NCBI GenBank assembly: GCA_936432065.2
Contig: OW386292.2
Span: forward strand, 99,901,829 to 99,965,828
Length of the DNA stretch: 64,000 nt
Reading direction: 5' to 3'
Source: Rutpela maculata
Taxonomy: Eukaryota > Arthropoda > Insecta > Coleoptera > Cerambycidae
The translations under genes were made by a program, and so were the position numbers. A model generated the notes under the pieces. It saw nothing but the letters and a program-made list of their open reading frames with translations, was not told the origin of the DNA and searched no databases. Positions 57,484-64,000 of the stretch are shown here, piece by piece (position 1 is the first letter of the stretch; each line of letters begins with the position of its first letter).

Positions 57484-58465
57484 TATAGAGCTGTTCCACG
57501 CCGAGCCCGGAAGGAACTAACGAGACGAGTCCCGTTAGCACTGACCAGAGAAGCATCTATGCCACGGCTAGAGTTAGCTGCTACGTTACCTGAACGAATA
57601 AAACAAGTCCACCAGCATAGCCCTGAAATGCGGGACTTAATCCTCACCTGGAGGCGAATAAAAGATGTGAATGTGGAGGCGCTACCGTGCTGGAAGCAAG
57701 ACCTACGCAGAGACTATGCAGTACACGAAGGAATCCTATGGTACGTACGTGACGGACGCCAGGCCTTAGTGATTCCATATCAAATGCGAAATGAGGTCAT
57801 GGACCAACACAAACATTTAACGACCACGATGCGATACAGTGAAGTGACAGATCTTATTAGGAAAAGTTACTACTGGCCCGGCATGGCCGCGGGCATTCGG
57901 TCACGTCTGCGGGCAAACGACCATATCCCAAAACAATCACTTCCCCCCGGTTACAAGGACAAACCACTTAACCAGTGCGTCAACCAGTGAAGGACACGGA
58001 CAGGATGTGCTTTCACCAAGTGTGTTAGACAAAATACAAGTGCCGCCGGAAGCAACGCATAGCGCGCGCGAGTGCGGAAGTGCTACGACGCCTAAAGAAT
58101 TTCCCACACCTCAGCTGACAAATCTTAGTCAACTGGCGAGGATAAGTTTATTAACCCTCCCGGAGAAACCCGGTGGTGGGGACAAGAAGACTGAAGGCAG
58201 CCAATCGATGTCACTCAATGAGCTGCGGATGCTGGACGCTCCCGCCCCACCAGTGGCGAAGGTATGTAAGAAAGAGCCGTTAAACATAATGGATTTACCC
58301 ATTCTCGGTCGTATTCCAGGATGGGAATGTATAACAAGCAATTCTGTGGAGTCCACTATTCATCAATTTGAGTCAGGCAGCGCTATTTTAGAAGCATTGC
58401 CTCATCCCCGATCCAGACAAACACGAACAGCTGTTCGAGGTCGCCTGCGGGCCGACCACCTTTAA
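57484..58465 (+). pseudogene. Retroelement B linker and integrase HHCC-like fragment
   Basis: Continues the frame cut at 53770: AVPRRARKELTRRVPLALTR, MPRLELAATLPERIKQVHQH, MRDLILTWRRIKDVNVEALP and CWKQDLRRDYAVHEGILWYV, then VIPYQMRNEVMDQHKHL and DLIRKSYYWPGMAAGIRSRL. The expected CxxC is again absent (RANDHIPK). A stop at about 57990 separates a second segment (58007-58465) with SLNELRMLDAPAPP and PILGRIPGWECITSN. The order matches copy A almost segment by segment. RT, RNase H and integrase core are absent from both copies, so the deletion predates their divergence. Confidence 0.7.
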
Positions 58466-58780
58466 TCTATGAAGCCTACTATTATTATCATCCTGGGAGG
58501 CGCTCCGCTCCCACACGCTGCCATCTGGCCACCTTATTTTACTTTCTTTTAATTCCCAGCGATTAGCTGTTTTATTTTCTAAAAGTTATTTTCGCCCTAC
58601 AAAGGGAGATATTTTATCCAGCATATATATTTACCCATTATTATACTTAACCAACCATTTTAATCACTTTTATTTTATTCTAGTGTAACAGGCATTGCTG
58701 CTACACTACTAAACCCATTATTATCCCCAGGAGGCATTGCTCCTGCAATTTAAGTAGTTAAGTAAGGAGAGAATGAGCCC
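58466..58780 (+). other. 3' region of retroelement B with stem-loops
   Basis: Non-coding. The hairpins GGGAGGCGCTCCGCTCCC (58495-58512) and CAGGAGGCATTGCTCCTG (58728-58745) match the hairpin at the end of copy A. GTTAAGTAAGGAGAGAATGA (near 58759) is a purine-rich candidate tract. Confidence 0.5.
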
Positions 58781-58834
58781 ACTTCAAGGTCAAGCTGGAG
58801 CTGTGACGTCAGCACGCCCGCAGCCCCGCGGGTG

Positions 58835-59170
58835 GCGCGCAGGTGATAGATGATAGATCCTATGATCTAGGTTCTAGTGTGAGGTGAGATAATGCTAGAT
58901 GATAGATCCTATTATCTAGGTTGTAGTGTGAGGTGGGATCTTCTTAGATGATAGGTGATAGGACCTAATGGGAGGGGGGAGATCCAATCCCCGAGCTTAG
59001 ATATTAGATTATAGCTAAAGATAAGAGATTATATCTAAGAGGGGGTGGCTAAGAGTATATAGGATGTATCTAGTAATAAAAGAAGTATACAGGGTGTATT
59101 TAGTAATAAAAATAAGTATATAAGGTGTACTAGTGATATGGTGTATCTAGTAATAAAAATAAGATGGCTG
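58835..59170 (+). repeat. Short interleaved repeats before the Polinton genes
   Basis: GATAGATCCTAT(G/T)ATCTAGGTT(C/G)TAGTGTGAGGTG occurs twice (near 58848 and 58900), with weaker copies to 59040. GTGTAT(C/T)TAGTAATAAAA(A)TAAG occurs three times between 59065 and 59163. These may belong to a terminal region of the Polinton-like element, but no matching inverted copy lies in the window. Confidence 0.55.
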
Positions 59171-59690
59171 CCGTTTATTGTTTATAGTTATTGGCGAATA
59201 GTATTGCATGTTTACGTTAGAGGGCGTTAGAGGTTAAGAAAATGGCTACAGACATCCATCATTGAGTTTAAATAGACAAGTCTTATATATGGAATAAATA
59301 TTCATCTACTTCAATACGTAAATTTTATATTTGAATGTTAAAACTGTGACCAAATGCAGAGACGTTATCGGATTCCAGGAAATTGTTAATGTAAATAAAT
59401 GCGACTGTCTACGGCTATATGTATATTTAAAACGTGATTAATTGTCTTTAGATAACAGCATCCGGCGGTTATAATACAATGACTAATAAGTCACGTGATC
59501 TATTATAAGGAGCGTCTCAGGGTTTGGAGAGAAATAATGTAAACAATGAAATCATCATATTTTTTCCCATATTTTTTCTGCTTACTTGATACGAAAAGTG
59601 GGGGTGGAATACAGCATAAAAGTAAAGACCTGAGATCGCTGCATTCATTCACAATCTTAAAGTCGATATATACAAGCAGCAGCAGCAGCA
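59171..59690. other. Upstream region of the plus-strand Polinton gene cluster
   Basis: AT-rich with no gene. GATATATA at 59664-59671 lies ~20 bp before the first ATG, and five CAG/GCA units fill 59675-59690 immediately before it. A promoter here is plausible. Confidence 0.4.
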
Positions 59691-59987
59691 ATGTCTTTCA
59701 CAAAAATTAACGTTGAAGCTCATGTCACGCCGTTCATGAAAATCTATGAGCTGGAAGTCGATAGAAAATATAAAGTGCTAGATATATATAAAGCACTTTC
59801 ACCGTATGGTATCCAGGTCCAAGTAATCCTCGAAAATTGTAAAGTGAGTCTACCAGCCAGATACTCACGCATTATTTCTGATGATGATATGGTAACGCTA
59901 CAACAAACCATTATACTAAAAGAAGTGTACTTGGTATATAGAGGGCTAGCAGGCACGACTACTAACATTGAATTCATCGAGTCCTAA
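59691..59987 (+). CDS. Small Polinton protein, possibly OB-fold-like
   Basis: An intact 98-codon frame from ATG 59691. After a short N-terminus it reads YELEVDRKYKVLDIYKALSP, YGIQVQVILENCKVSLPARY and SRIISDDDMVTLQ, then a beta-rich tail ending VYRGLAGTTTNIEFIES. The pattern (L-x-V...Y-x-I...K-x-x-x-x-Y-G-x-x-V-x-V-x-L-x-x...LP-x-R-x-S) recalls small proteins encoded beside Polinton genes in insects. I read it as OB-fold-like and possibly nucleic-acid-binding. That function is inference. It is followed after 2 bases by the next ATG, so the cluster is very compact. Confidence 0.65.
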   Translation: MSFTKINVEAHVTPFMKIYELEVDRKYKVLDIYKALSPYGIQVQVILENCKVSLPARYSRIISDDDMVTLQQTIILKEVYLVYRGLAGTTTNIEFIES

Positions 59988-59989
59988 AG

Positions 59990-60148
59990 ATGGATCCCGA
60001 AACATATAAGAAGAGGTTACAGTACTTTATAAACAATTTAAAATTACTCGGAGAAGACGTTAAGTACGTTGAAGTTTTACGTACATTTCAACATGTCAGT
60101 ATCCAGCCGAAGAAGTCCAAGAACAGTTCAGTTCAGCGAGGACGTTAA
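59990..60148 (+). CDS. Small frame, 52 residues, overlapping the next gene
   Basis: ATG at 59990 lies two bases after the previous stop. It encodes MDPETYKKRLQYFINNLKLL, GEDVKYVEVLRTFQHVSIQP and a basic tail, ending TAA at 60146-60148. The first half looks like a small amphipathic helical domain; no family is recognised. Its last 56 bases overlap the PPP1R15-like frame in another phase. Tight spacing and overlap are virus-like and favour a real gene. Confidence 0.4.
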   Translation: MDPETYKKRLQYFINNLKLLGEDVKYVEVLRTFQHVSIQPKKSKNSSVQRGR

Positions 60149-60320
60149 AATTCATCACATTTACCATTGGAGCTATGCCCATAGAACTGCTAGATGTGGT
60201 AACTGGATGCAAGACGCCCGCGATCGAGATCGTTTTCAAATTAAAATATTACGATACGCTCAAATAATTAATCCAGTACTTGAACATAAATATTCTGTTA
60301 TTATATCACAAAACATGTAA
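60093..60320 (+). CDS. PPP1R15/GADD34-like protein phosphatase 1 regulatory subunit, 75 residues
   Basis: ATG at 60093 is the first ATG of this frame. Residues 10-14 (RTVQF) fit the RVxF motif that docks on PP1, followed by VKIHHIY and a Trp. Residues 33-48 (ARCGNWMQDARDRDRF) match the hallmark helix of PPP1R15 proteins (small-R-x-G-x-W-x-x-x-A-R-D-R-x-R-F). The C-terminus is a short helix with an Ile-x-x-Pro-x-Leu pattern. In GADD34 and CReP this ~70-residue module brings PP1 to phosphorylated eIF2-alpha and restores translation. Large DNA viruses such as African swine fever virus carry stand-alone versions of similar size. The protein here is essentially only the module. It lies among Polinton genes, so a counter-defence role is inferred. 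The alternative is a captured host fragment, but the frame is intact and compactly placed. Confidence 0.75.
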   Translation: MSVSSRRSPRTVQFSEDVKIHHIYHWSYAHRTARCGNWMQDARDRDRFQIKILRYAQIINPVLEHKYSVIISQNM

Positions 60321-60340
60321 CCTCTTTCTTATATGTATTA

Positions 60341-60774
60341 ATAAATTAATTTAAAAAATGGTTGACTATTATTACCCATTTCCTAATTAAATGAAGAATT
60401 CAGATTTTTTTTTTTTCAAGTTTATTGTAACGAAAATGTTCATGCTACATTTTATGTCTTTTTTAATGTCGAATTTAAATATGCAATCAAAAAAATTAAA
60501 TCTTAAAAAATAAAGCCAGCCCAGGCAAAAAATGAAAAAATTCATATTTTTCAAGTTTATTGTAACGAAAATGTTCATGCTACATTTTATGTGTTTTTTA
60601 ATGCTGAATTCAAATATGCAATCAAAAAAATTAAATCTTAAAAAATAAAGCCACCCCAGACGAAAAATAAAAAAATAATTTAATTTTTATAATATATTTT
60701 ATTTATCTGAACGCATAATACAGTAATAAAGCTTATATATGTACATGGAATACATAACCTATAAAAATAATAGC

Positions 60775-60813
<39 letters not shown>

Positions 60814-60832
60814 TAATATAAGTGCATAAAAA
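60341..60832. repeat. Intergenic region with a 135-bp tandem duplication and (ATA)n
   Basis: Two copies of a ~135-bp unit start at CAAGTTTATTGTAACG (60417 and 60552), sharing GTTCATGCTACATTTTATGT and ATATGCAATCAAAAAAATT. A trinucleotide repeat of AAT occupies about 60770-60811. AATAAA at 60340 would end the plus-strand cluster. The minus-strand integrase gene converges on this region. Confidence 0.75.
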
Positions 60833-61765
60833 TTAAACAATGCTACTTTTTTCAATCCAACTGTTATGGGAACTGTCAAATCCAAGCCATTTAACGAAAA
60901 CCTTATTTCCTTTCTTCCTTAAAACTTTCTCAACGAGATACATGTCTGAATGTTTAACCTTCTGCAGTTCTTCAGTATAGAAGCATCCTTCTATTGGCTG
61001 TTTCCGTGCATCGGTCAGTAAGTATGTTATGGGGCTGGTATAATTAATTTTTGAAATAGTAAATATTTCATTAGACCAATTAGGAGTATAACCTTTATCG
61101 AACACGCCTCTGTACTTGCTTATTCTCACATGATCGTTAATTTTAAATTTAGGTAATTGCGAGTATGTAATTGTAGGATAATTGTAAACGGATTTCAAGA
61201 GTATTTTTTCATTCTTTTTATTTACATCTACAGGTTTCATGCCGATGGTACGATGCCTAGTATTATTATATTTCTTAATAATATCAGCAAGTAAATTAAA
61301 CCACCGAAAAGAACCATTTATACTAAATTCTTTATACATCATAGATTTTATAGTCCTATTTACGCGTTCGACTACTGAACATTTTTTAGTGCTATACGAA
61401 GAATAATGATTAATTTTATATTTTTTCATTAATTTTTGAAAATTAATATTATAAAATTCGGTTCCATTATCAGTCTGTAAATTGACTGGGATTCGTTTAT
61501 CTGCGACTAATATTTTTTCCATAGCTCGAGTAACATTTACGCCAGATTTAGATTTAACTGGTTCAGCCCATACGTACTTTGAAAAAACATCAATTACAAT
61601 GAGAATATATTTATAATTTTTATTGTAATTAGCATATGGAATCATTTCGACTAAGTCAGCCTGAAGCAATTCATTTAAACCTCTAACTACGACTTTTCGT
61701 CTCTTAAAGTTAATTCTAGCCGGCTTATGTATTTCATTAACAATATCTCTTTTTATAGCAGACAT
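60833..61765 (-). CDS. Polinton integrase, retroviral type with chromodomain
   Basis: Intact 310-codon frame starting at ATG 61765. The N-terminus carries basic PARINFKRRKV. The DDE core is complete: LLQADLVEMIPY (first Asp), NLQTDNGTEFYN (second Asp) and SVVERVNRTIKSMM (Glu, ~33 residues after the second Asp). A middle SH3-like region (YPTITYSQLPKFKINDHVRI) is followed by a C-terminal chromodomain (YLVEKVLRKKGNKVFVKWLG...SWIEKSSIV). This is the usual Polinton/Maverick architecture. The enzyme inserts the linear DNA, and the chromodomain may guide it to chromatin. No lesion was seen, so this copy may be recent or active. Confidence 0.95.
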   Translation of the reverse strand: MSAIKRDIVNEIHKPARINFKRRKVVVRGLNELLQADLVEMIPYANYNKNYKYILIVIDVFSKYVWAEPVKSKSGVNVTRAMEKILVADKRIPVNLQTDNGTEFYNINFQKLMKKYKINHYSSYSTKKCSVVERVNRTIKSMMYKEFSINGSFRWFNLLADIIKKYNNTRHRTIGMKPVDVNKKNEKILLKSVYNYPTITYSQLPKFKINDHVRISKYRGVFDKGYTPNWSNEIFTISKINYTSPITYLLTDARKQPIEGCFYTEELQKVKHSDMYLVEKVLRKKGNKVFVKWLGFDSSHNSWIEKSSIV

Positions 61766-61800
61766 GTTTACAGTTCAACAATAATTTACGTACTGTTAAA

Positions 61801-62691
61801 TTAATCCAGCGGTTCGATTATTTTACTTTCTAATAGTTCCTCTAAAATTCTATTTATTTCATTCGTATGACTTGAATTGCCTGCCTCCTGTGAAGCTATC
61901 AAAAGCCTAAGACGATCGACGAGTTCATTAGGATCGTCCCAATATACGTAATCAATAGCATTATCGGTGACTTGCATCATTAATTCGCCGCCTTTTACTT
62001 TACCAGGAGCACGTTGCCGAGGTTCGCGAGCGTAAAGCATCGGTTTAATAATATGCAGGTACTTCCAGCTCTTACTACCGGACTTTTGCTTTTCAGAATC
62101 ATAATTTCTCTTATGTGCGCTAGTCCTTTTTACAATATCAATGTACTGTTTCTTATCATCATAGTTATAGTGATGCGAACGTTTTTTAAATAGTAATTCA
62201 TAAAGACCGCGAGTGTCCTGATACTCTTTATTATTTATTATTAAATTGTCACCGTCAAACTGAATGACAGAATTTCCAATATAATATTTATCTTCTTCGG
62301 GATTATATCGTACACCATATCGAAAATCATGTGTATTTTCAGTATCATGCATCATCTCAGATATATACGTTTTAGGCAGATCGCTAAATTTCTCAAGATA
62401 CTTCTCATCTGACTGGTCGCCTTCTTCAGAGTCGACAATCGACGGTGACGGTGTAATATTAATATTTTTTTCATCCTCTGAGGGTTCAGACTTTTTCTTA
62501 ATGTTTAAATTCTCGTCCGTCTCAAGCTTGATATGTTTAGCTATTGAATGTAAAGGTGCGGTGATTGGGGCAAAAGACTTTTCGATTTGCAGATCGTGCA
62601 TTTTGAGTGCCTCTAATTTGCGCTTTACGGCTTTCCGAGCTTCGATAATTTTATTAGTAATGTCCATGTCGACAGGTGCGTCAGATAACAT
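61801..62691 (-). CDS. DUF8207-like Polinton protein, 296 residues
   Basis: Intact from ATG 62691. The N-terminal ~100 residues are charged (KIIEARKAVKRKLEALK then an acidic Ser/Glu linker). The C-terminal ~190 residues contain YLEKFSDLPKTYISEMMHD, FRYGVRYNPEEDKYYIGNSV, DTRGLYELLFKKRSHHYNYD and DYVYWDDPNELVDRLRLLIA. The last parts are the hallmark of a family that I recall as DUF8207, found next to integrase and ATPase in insect Polintons. Its role is not known to me; position between ATPase and integrase suggests a structural or packaging part. The integrase begins 35 bp downstream, which implies co-transcription. Confidence 0.85.
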   Translation of the reverse strand: MLSDAPVDMDITNKIIEARKAVKRKLEALKMHDLQIEKSFAPITAPLHSIAKHIKLETDENLNIKKKSEPSEDEKNINITPSPSIVDSEEGDQSDEKYLEKFSDLPKTYISEMMHDTENTHDFRYGVRYNPEEDKYYIGNSVIQFDGDNLIINNKEYQDTRGLYELLFKKRSHHYNYDDKKQYIDIVKRTSAHKRNYDSEKQKSGSKSWKYLHIIKPMLYAREPRQRAPGKVKGGELMMQVTDNAIDYVYWDDPNELVDRLRLLIASQEAGNSSHTNEINRILEELLESKIIEPLD

Positions 62692-62722
62692 GTGTAATTA
62701 TCAACTGATTGAGATAGTAAAA

Positions 62723-63403
62723 TCACAGGTATATATACTCGTCAAACCCCTTTCTGTATCGGCCATGTTTAATATCGCTATCTTTATCTATCACTAGGAA
62801 TCCGTATTTATCTTTCCAGCATAACGAGCACATATGTTTGAAATCCTCAAAGCTCATATCGGTATTAACGTGATCGGAATATACATGTCTAAGATTCATG
62901 TCATCCTGCTTGAATAATATCAGTAAATTTGCATTGTCTCTTATCAGATGTTTTGGAATGCGGGTATAGGTCTGACAGAGATAGAAGCTGTCTATCTGTT
63001 TATGCCGTCCCATGCTAAAGTAGTCACGCATCACACTTTGATTGTCGCAAGCTACGTCATCAAATATAAAAATGGAATTAATTTTAGCTTGCGCAGGCGT
63101 CATTATTACATCGCTATCCTTGAATTCATGATATCCCACGATCGAGCCGAGTACTTTTCTAAGATATTCATATTTAGGCTGGTAGAGAGATTTCGAGTAG
63201 ACGTAAACATTCTTGAAACGCAAGCCGTGTGGATGAGTCAGCAGGCTTATCACGATGTTTGTTTTCCCACAATTTGAAGGTCCGCAAATGATACACCTGA
63301 TGCTGTCGGGTAACAGAGGACCATGTCTACTATCTTTTTTCACATGACTATCGAAATCGAGATTATCGATTTTCAGACTGTTACCTGTCTTGATGAAACG
63401 CAT
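62723..63403 (-). CDS. Polinton packaging ATPase (A32/FtsK-HerA type)
   Basis: Frame of 226 codons from ATG 63403 (a GTG at 63412 is in frame, but ATG is more likely). Walker A is CIICGPSNCGKTNIVISLL near 63293-63237, and Walker B is INSIFIFDDVACDN near 63083-63042. Downstream, SFYLCQTYTRIPKHLIRDNA holds the sensor-like region (Gln) and NLLILFKQDD follows. The order and length match poxvirus A32-like ATPases of Polintons, which pump viral DNA into capsids. The C-terminal YGFLVIDKDSD...GFDEYIYL is typical of the group. It is the first gene of the minus-strand block. No lesions were seen. Confidence 0.95.
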   Translation of the reverse strand: MRFIKTGNSLKIDNLDFDSHVKKDSRHGPLLPDSIRCIICGPSNCGKTNIVISLLTHPHGLRFKNVYVYSKSLYQPKYEYLRKVLGSIVGYHEFKDSDVIMTPAQAKINSIFIFDDVACDNQSVMRDYFSMGRHKQIDSFYLCQTYTRIPKHLIRDNANLLILFKQDDMNLRHVYSDHVNTDMSFEDFKHMCSLCWKDKYGFLVIDKDSDIKHGRYRKGFDEYIYL

Positions 63404-63438
63404 GATTGACACTGAGGTATTTCCACCAGGAGTTTAAG

Positions 63439-63446
63439 TATAAATA
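63439..63446 (+). promoter_or_regulatory. TATA box for the PLA2 gene
   Basis: TATAAATA lies 54 bp before ATG 63500, in the short divergent gap between the ATPase and PLA2 genes. The downstream ATCACACC-free stretch CAGTCTAC near 63472 could be the start site. Confidence 0.5.
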
Positions 63447-63499
63447 GCTTTCGGTCACCTGTAACACCTCAGTCTACTATTACATGTGATAGAGGTAAC

Positions 63500-64000
63500 A
63501 TGGCTGTAAACGCTCTCATAAATAAATTACCTTTCGAAGCCCATATCCCTGGCTATCGTTTCTGCGGCCCGGGTACTAAATTAGAAAAAAGACTGGCGCG
63601 AGGAGATCGCGGAATTAATGGTCTAGATGAGGCGTGTCGTGACCACGACATACAATATTCTAAAGTCAATGATGTGAAAGGACGGCATATTGCCGATAAA
63701 GAATTGGCAAAACGTGCTCTGAAGCGAGTATTTGCTAGGGATTCGTCCATCGGAGAAAGAGCGGCAGCAGCCGGTGTAGCAGGCATCATGAGTGCTAAAG
63801 TTAAATTAGGCTTGGGATGTAAAAAAAGAAAATGTGGCGGTACGATGACGTTTAAAAAAATATCCAATAAAATTCGTAAACTAGTACGTGGAGCTCCCTC
63901 TGTCGGGGATGCTATTAAAAAGGCCTCTCGTGCAGTACAGCGTATTAAAAAAGATAAAAAAATATCACCGATGGCTGCTCGCGTTATTCCTATACCGAAG
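63500..64000 (+). CDS. Parvovirus-type phospholipase A2 domain protein, 5' part
   Basis: ATG at 63500 opens 167 codons that run off the window. IPGYRFCGPGTKLEKRL holds the Gly-rich calcium loop (Y-x-x-C-G-P-G). GINGLDEACRDHDIQYSK carries the catalytic His-Asp (HDxxY), the same pair as in the PLA2 domain of parvovirus and densovirus VP1. A helical segment (DKELAKRALKRVFARDSSIG, then a Gly/Ala-rich AAAAGVAGIMSAKVK) is followed by basic stretches (KKRKCGG, KKIKDKKI-like) that resemble nuclear-entry signals. In such viruses the enzyme lets the particle cross an endosomal membrane. In Polinton/adintovirus-like elements it belongs to a minor virion protein. The C-terminus is outside the window. Confidence 0.85.
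   Translation, partial: MAVNALINKLPFEAHIPGYRFCGPGTKLEKRLARGDRGINGLDEACRDHDIQYSKVNDVKGRHIADKELAKRALKRVFARDSSIGERAAAAGVAGIMSAKVKLGLGCKKRKCGGTMTFKKISNKIRKLVRGAPSVGDAIKKASRAVQRIKKDKKISPMAARVIPIPK

Noticed and set aside
60770..60811. AAT repeat as a terminator of the Polinton integrase gene
   Set aside because: It is a simple trinucleotide microsatellite. No specific termination signal can be claimed.

Overview
This is eukaryotic, AT-rich, repeat-dense DNA, almost certainly from an insect. The evidence is its transposon families (hAT with a TTF zinc finger, P-element/THAP9-like, Tc1/mariner, piggyBac, RNase H-bearing LINEs, Ty3/gypsy, Polinton/Maverick) and short eukaryotic splice signals. The insect order cannot be fixed from the sequence. 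Nearly every recognisable open frame is transposon- or virus-derived, and most are broken. No rRNA, tRNA or CRISPR was seen.

Layout. 1-3.13 kb: a decayed hAT transposase interrupted by a ~0.6 kb insertion. 3.2-3.8 kb: a 591-bp palindromic TA-flanked element. 4-9 kb: LINE fragments around a P/THAP9-like pseudogene and a minus-strand PIN-like fragment. 9-13 kb: non-coding sequence with a 76-bp tandem array, a second palindromic element and a minus-strand Myb/SANT-like pseudogene that keeps an intron. 13.3-14.1 kb: coiled-coil remnant. 15.2-29.8 kb: a nested stack. A Ty3/gypsy pol is split inside its RNase H, with a LINE end, a Tc1-like transposase (itself carrying a foldback insertion), and a foldback element containing a complete 7,749-bp LTR element. 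That LTR element has almost identical 1,314-bp LTRs and no recognisable protein inside. 29.8-31.9 kb: a P-like element with its own inverted repeats. 32-39 kb: mostly non-coding, with a GC-rich triplicated block and C2H2 zinc-finger scraps. 39.46-40.81 kb: two well-preserved frames of unknown function overlapping by ATGA. 43.4-44.7 kb: piggyBac end and N-terminal fragment. 45-58.7 kb: two related gag-protease retroelements that both lack reverse transcriptase and integrase core. A third P-like fragment lies between them, and the second copy carries a mariner-type transposon whose arms are iterated 288-bp repeats.

59.7-64 kb is the most intact coding region: part of a Polinton/Maverick (adintovirus-like) element. 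It has a short plus-strand cluster (a possible OB-fold-like protein, a 52-residue frame and a 75-residue PPP1R15/GADD34-like protein). A minus-strand block follows, with an A32/FtsK-like packaging ATPase, a DUF8207-like protein and a chromodomain integrase. A divergent plus-strand gene has a parvovirus-type phospholipase A2 domain and runs off the window. The integrase would insert the element, the ATPase would package DNA, and the PLA2 would help particles breach membranes. The PPP1R15-like protein would recruit host protein phosphatase 1 to eIF2-alpha. That last call is the strongest candidate for something new here. All functions are inferred from motifs read by eye, and no database search was possible.
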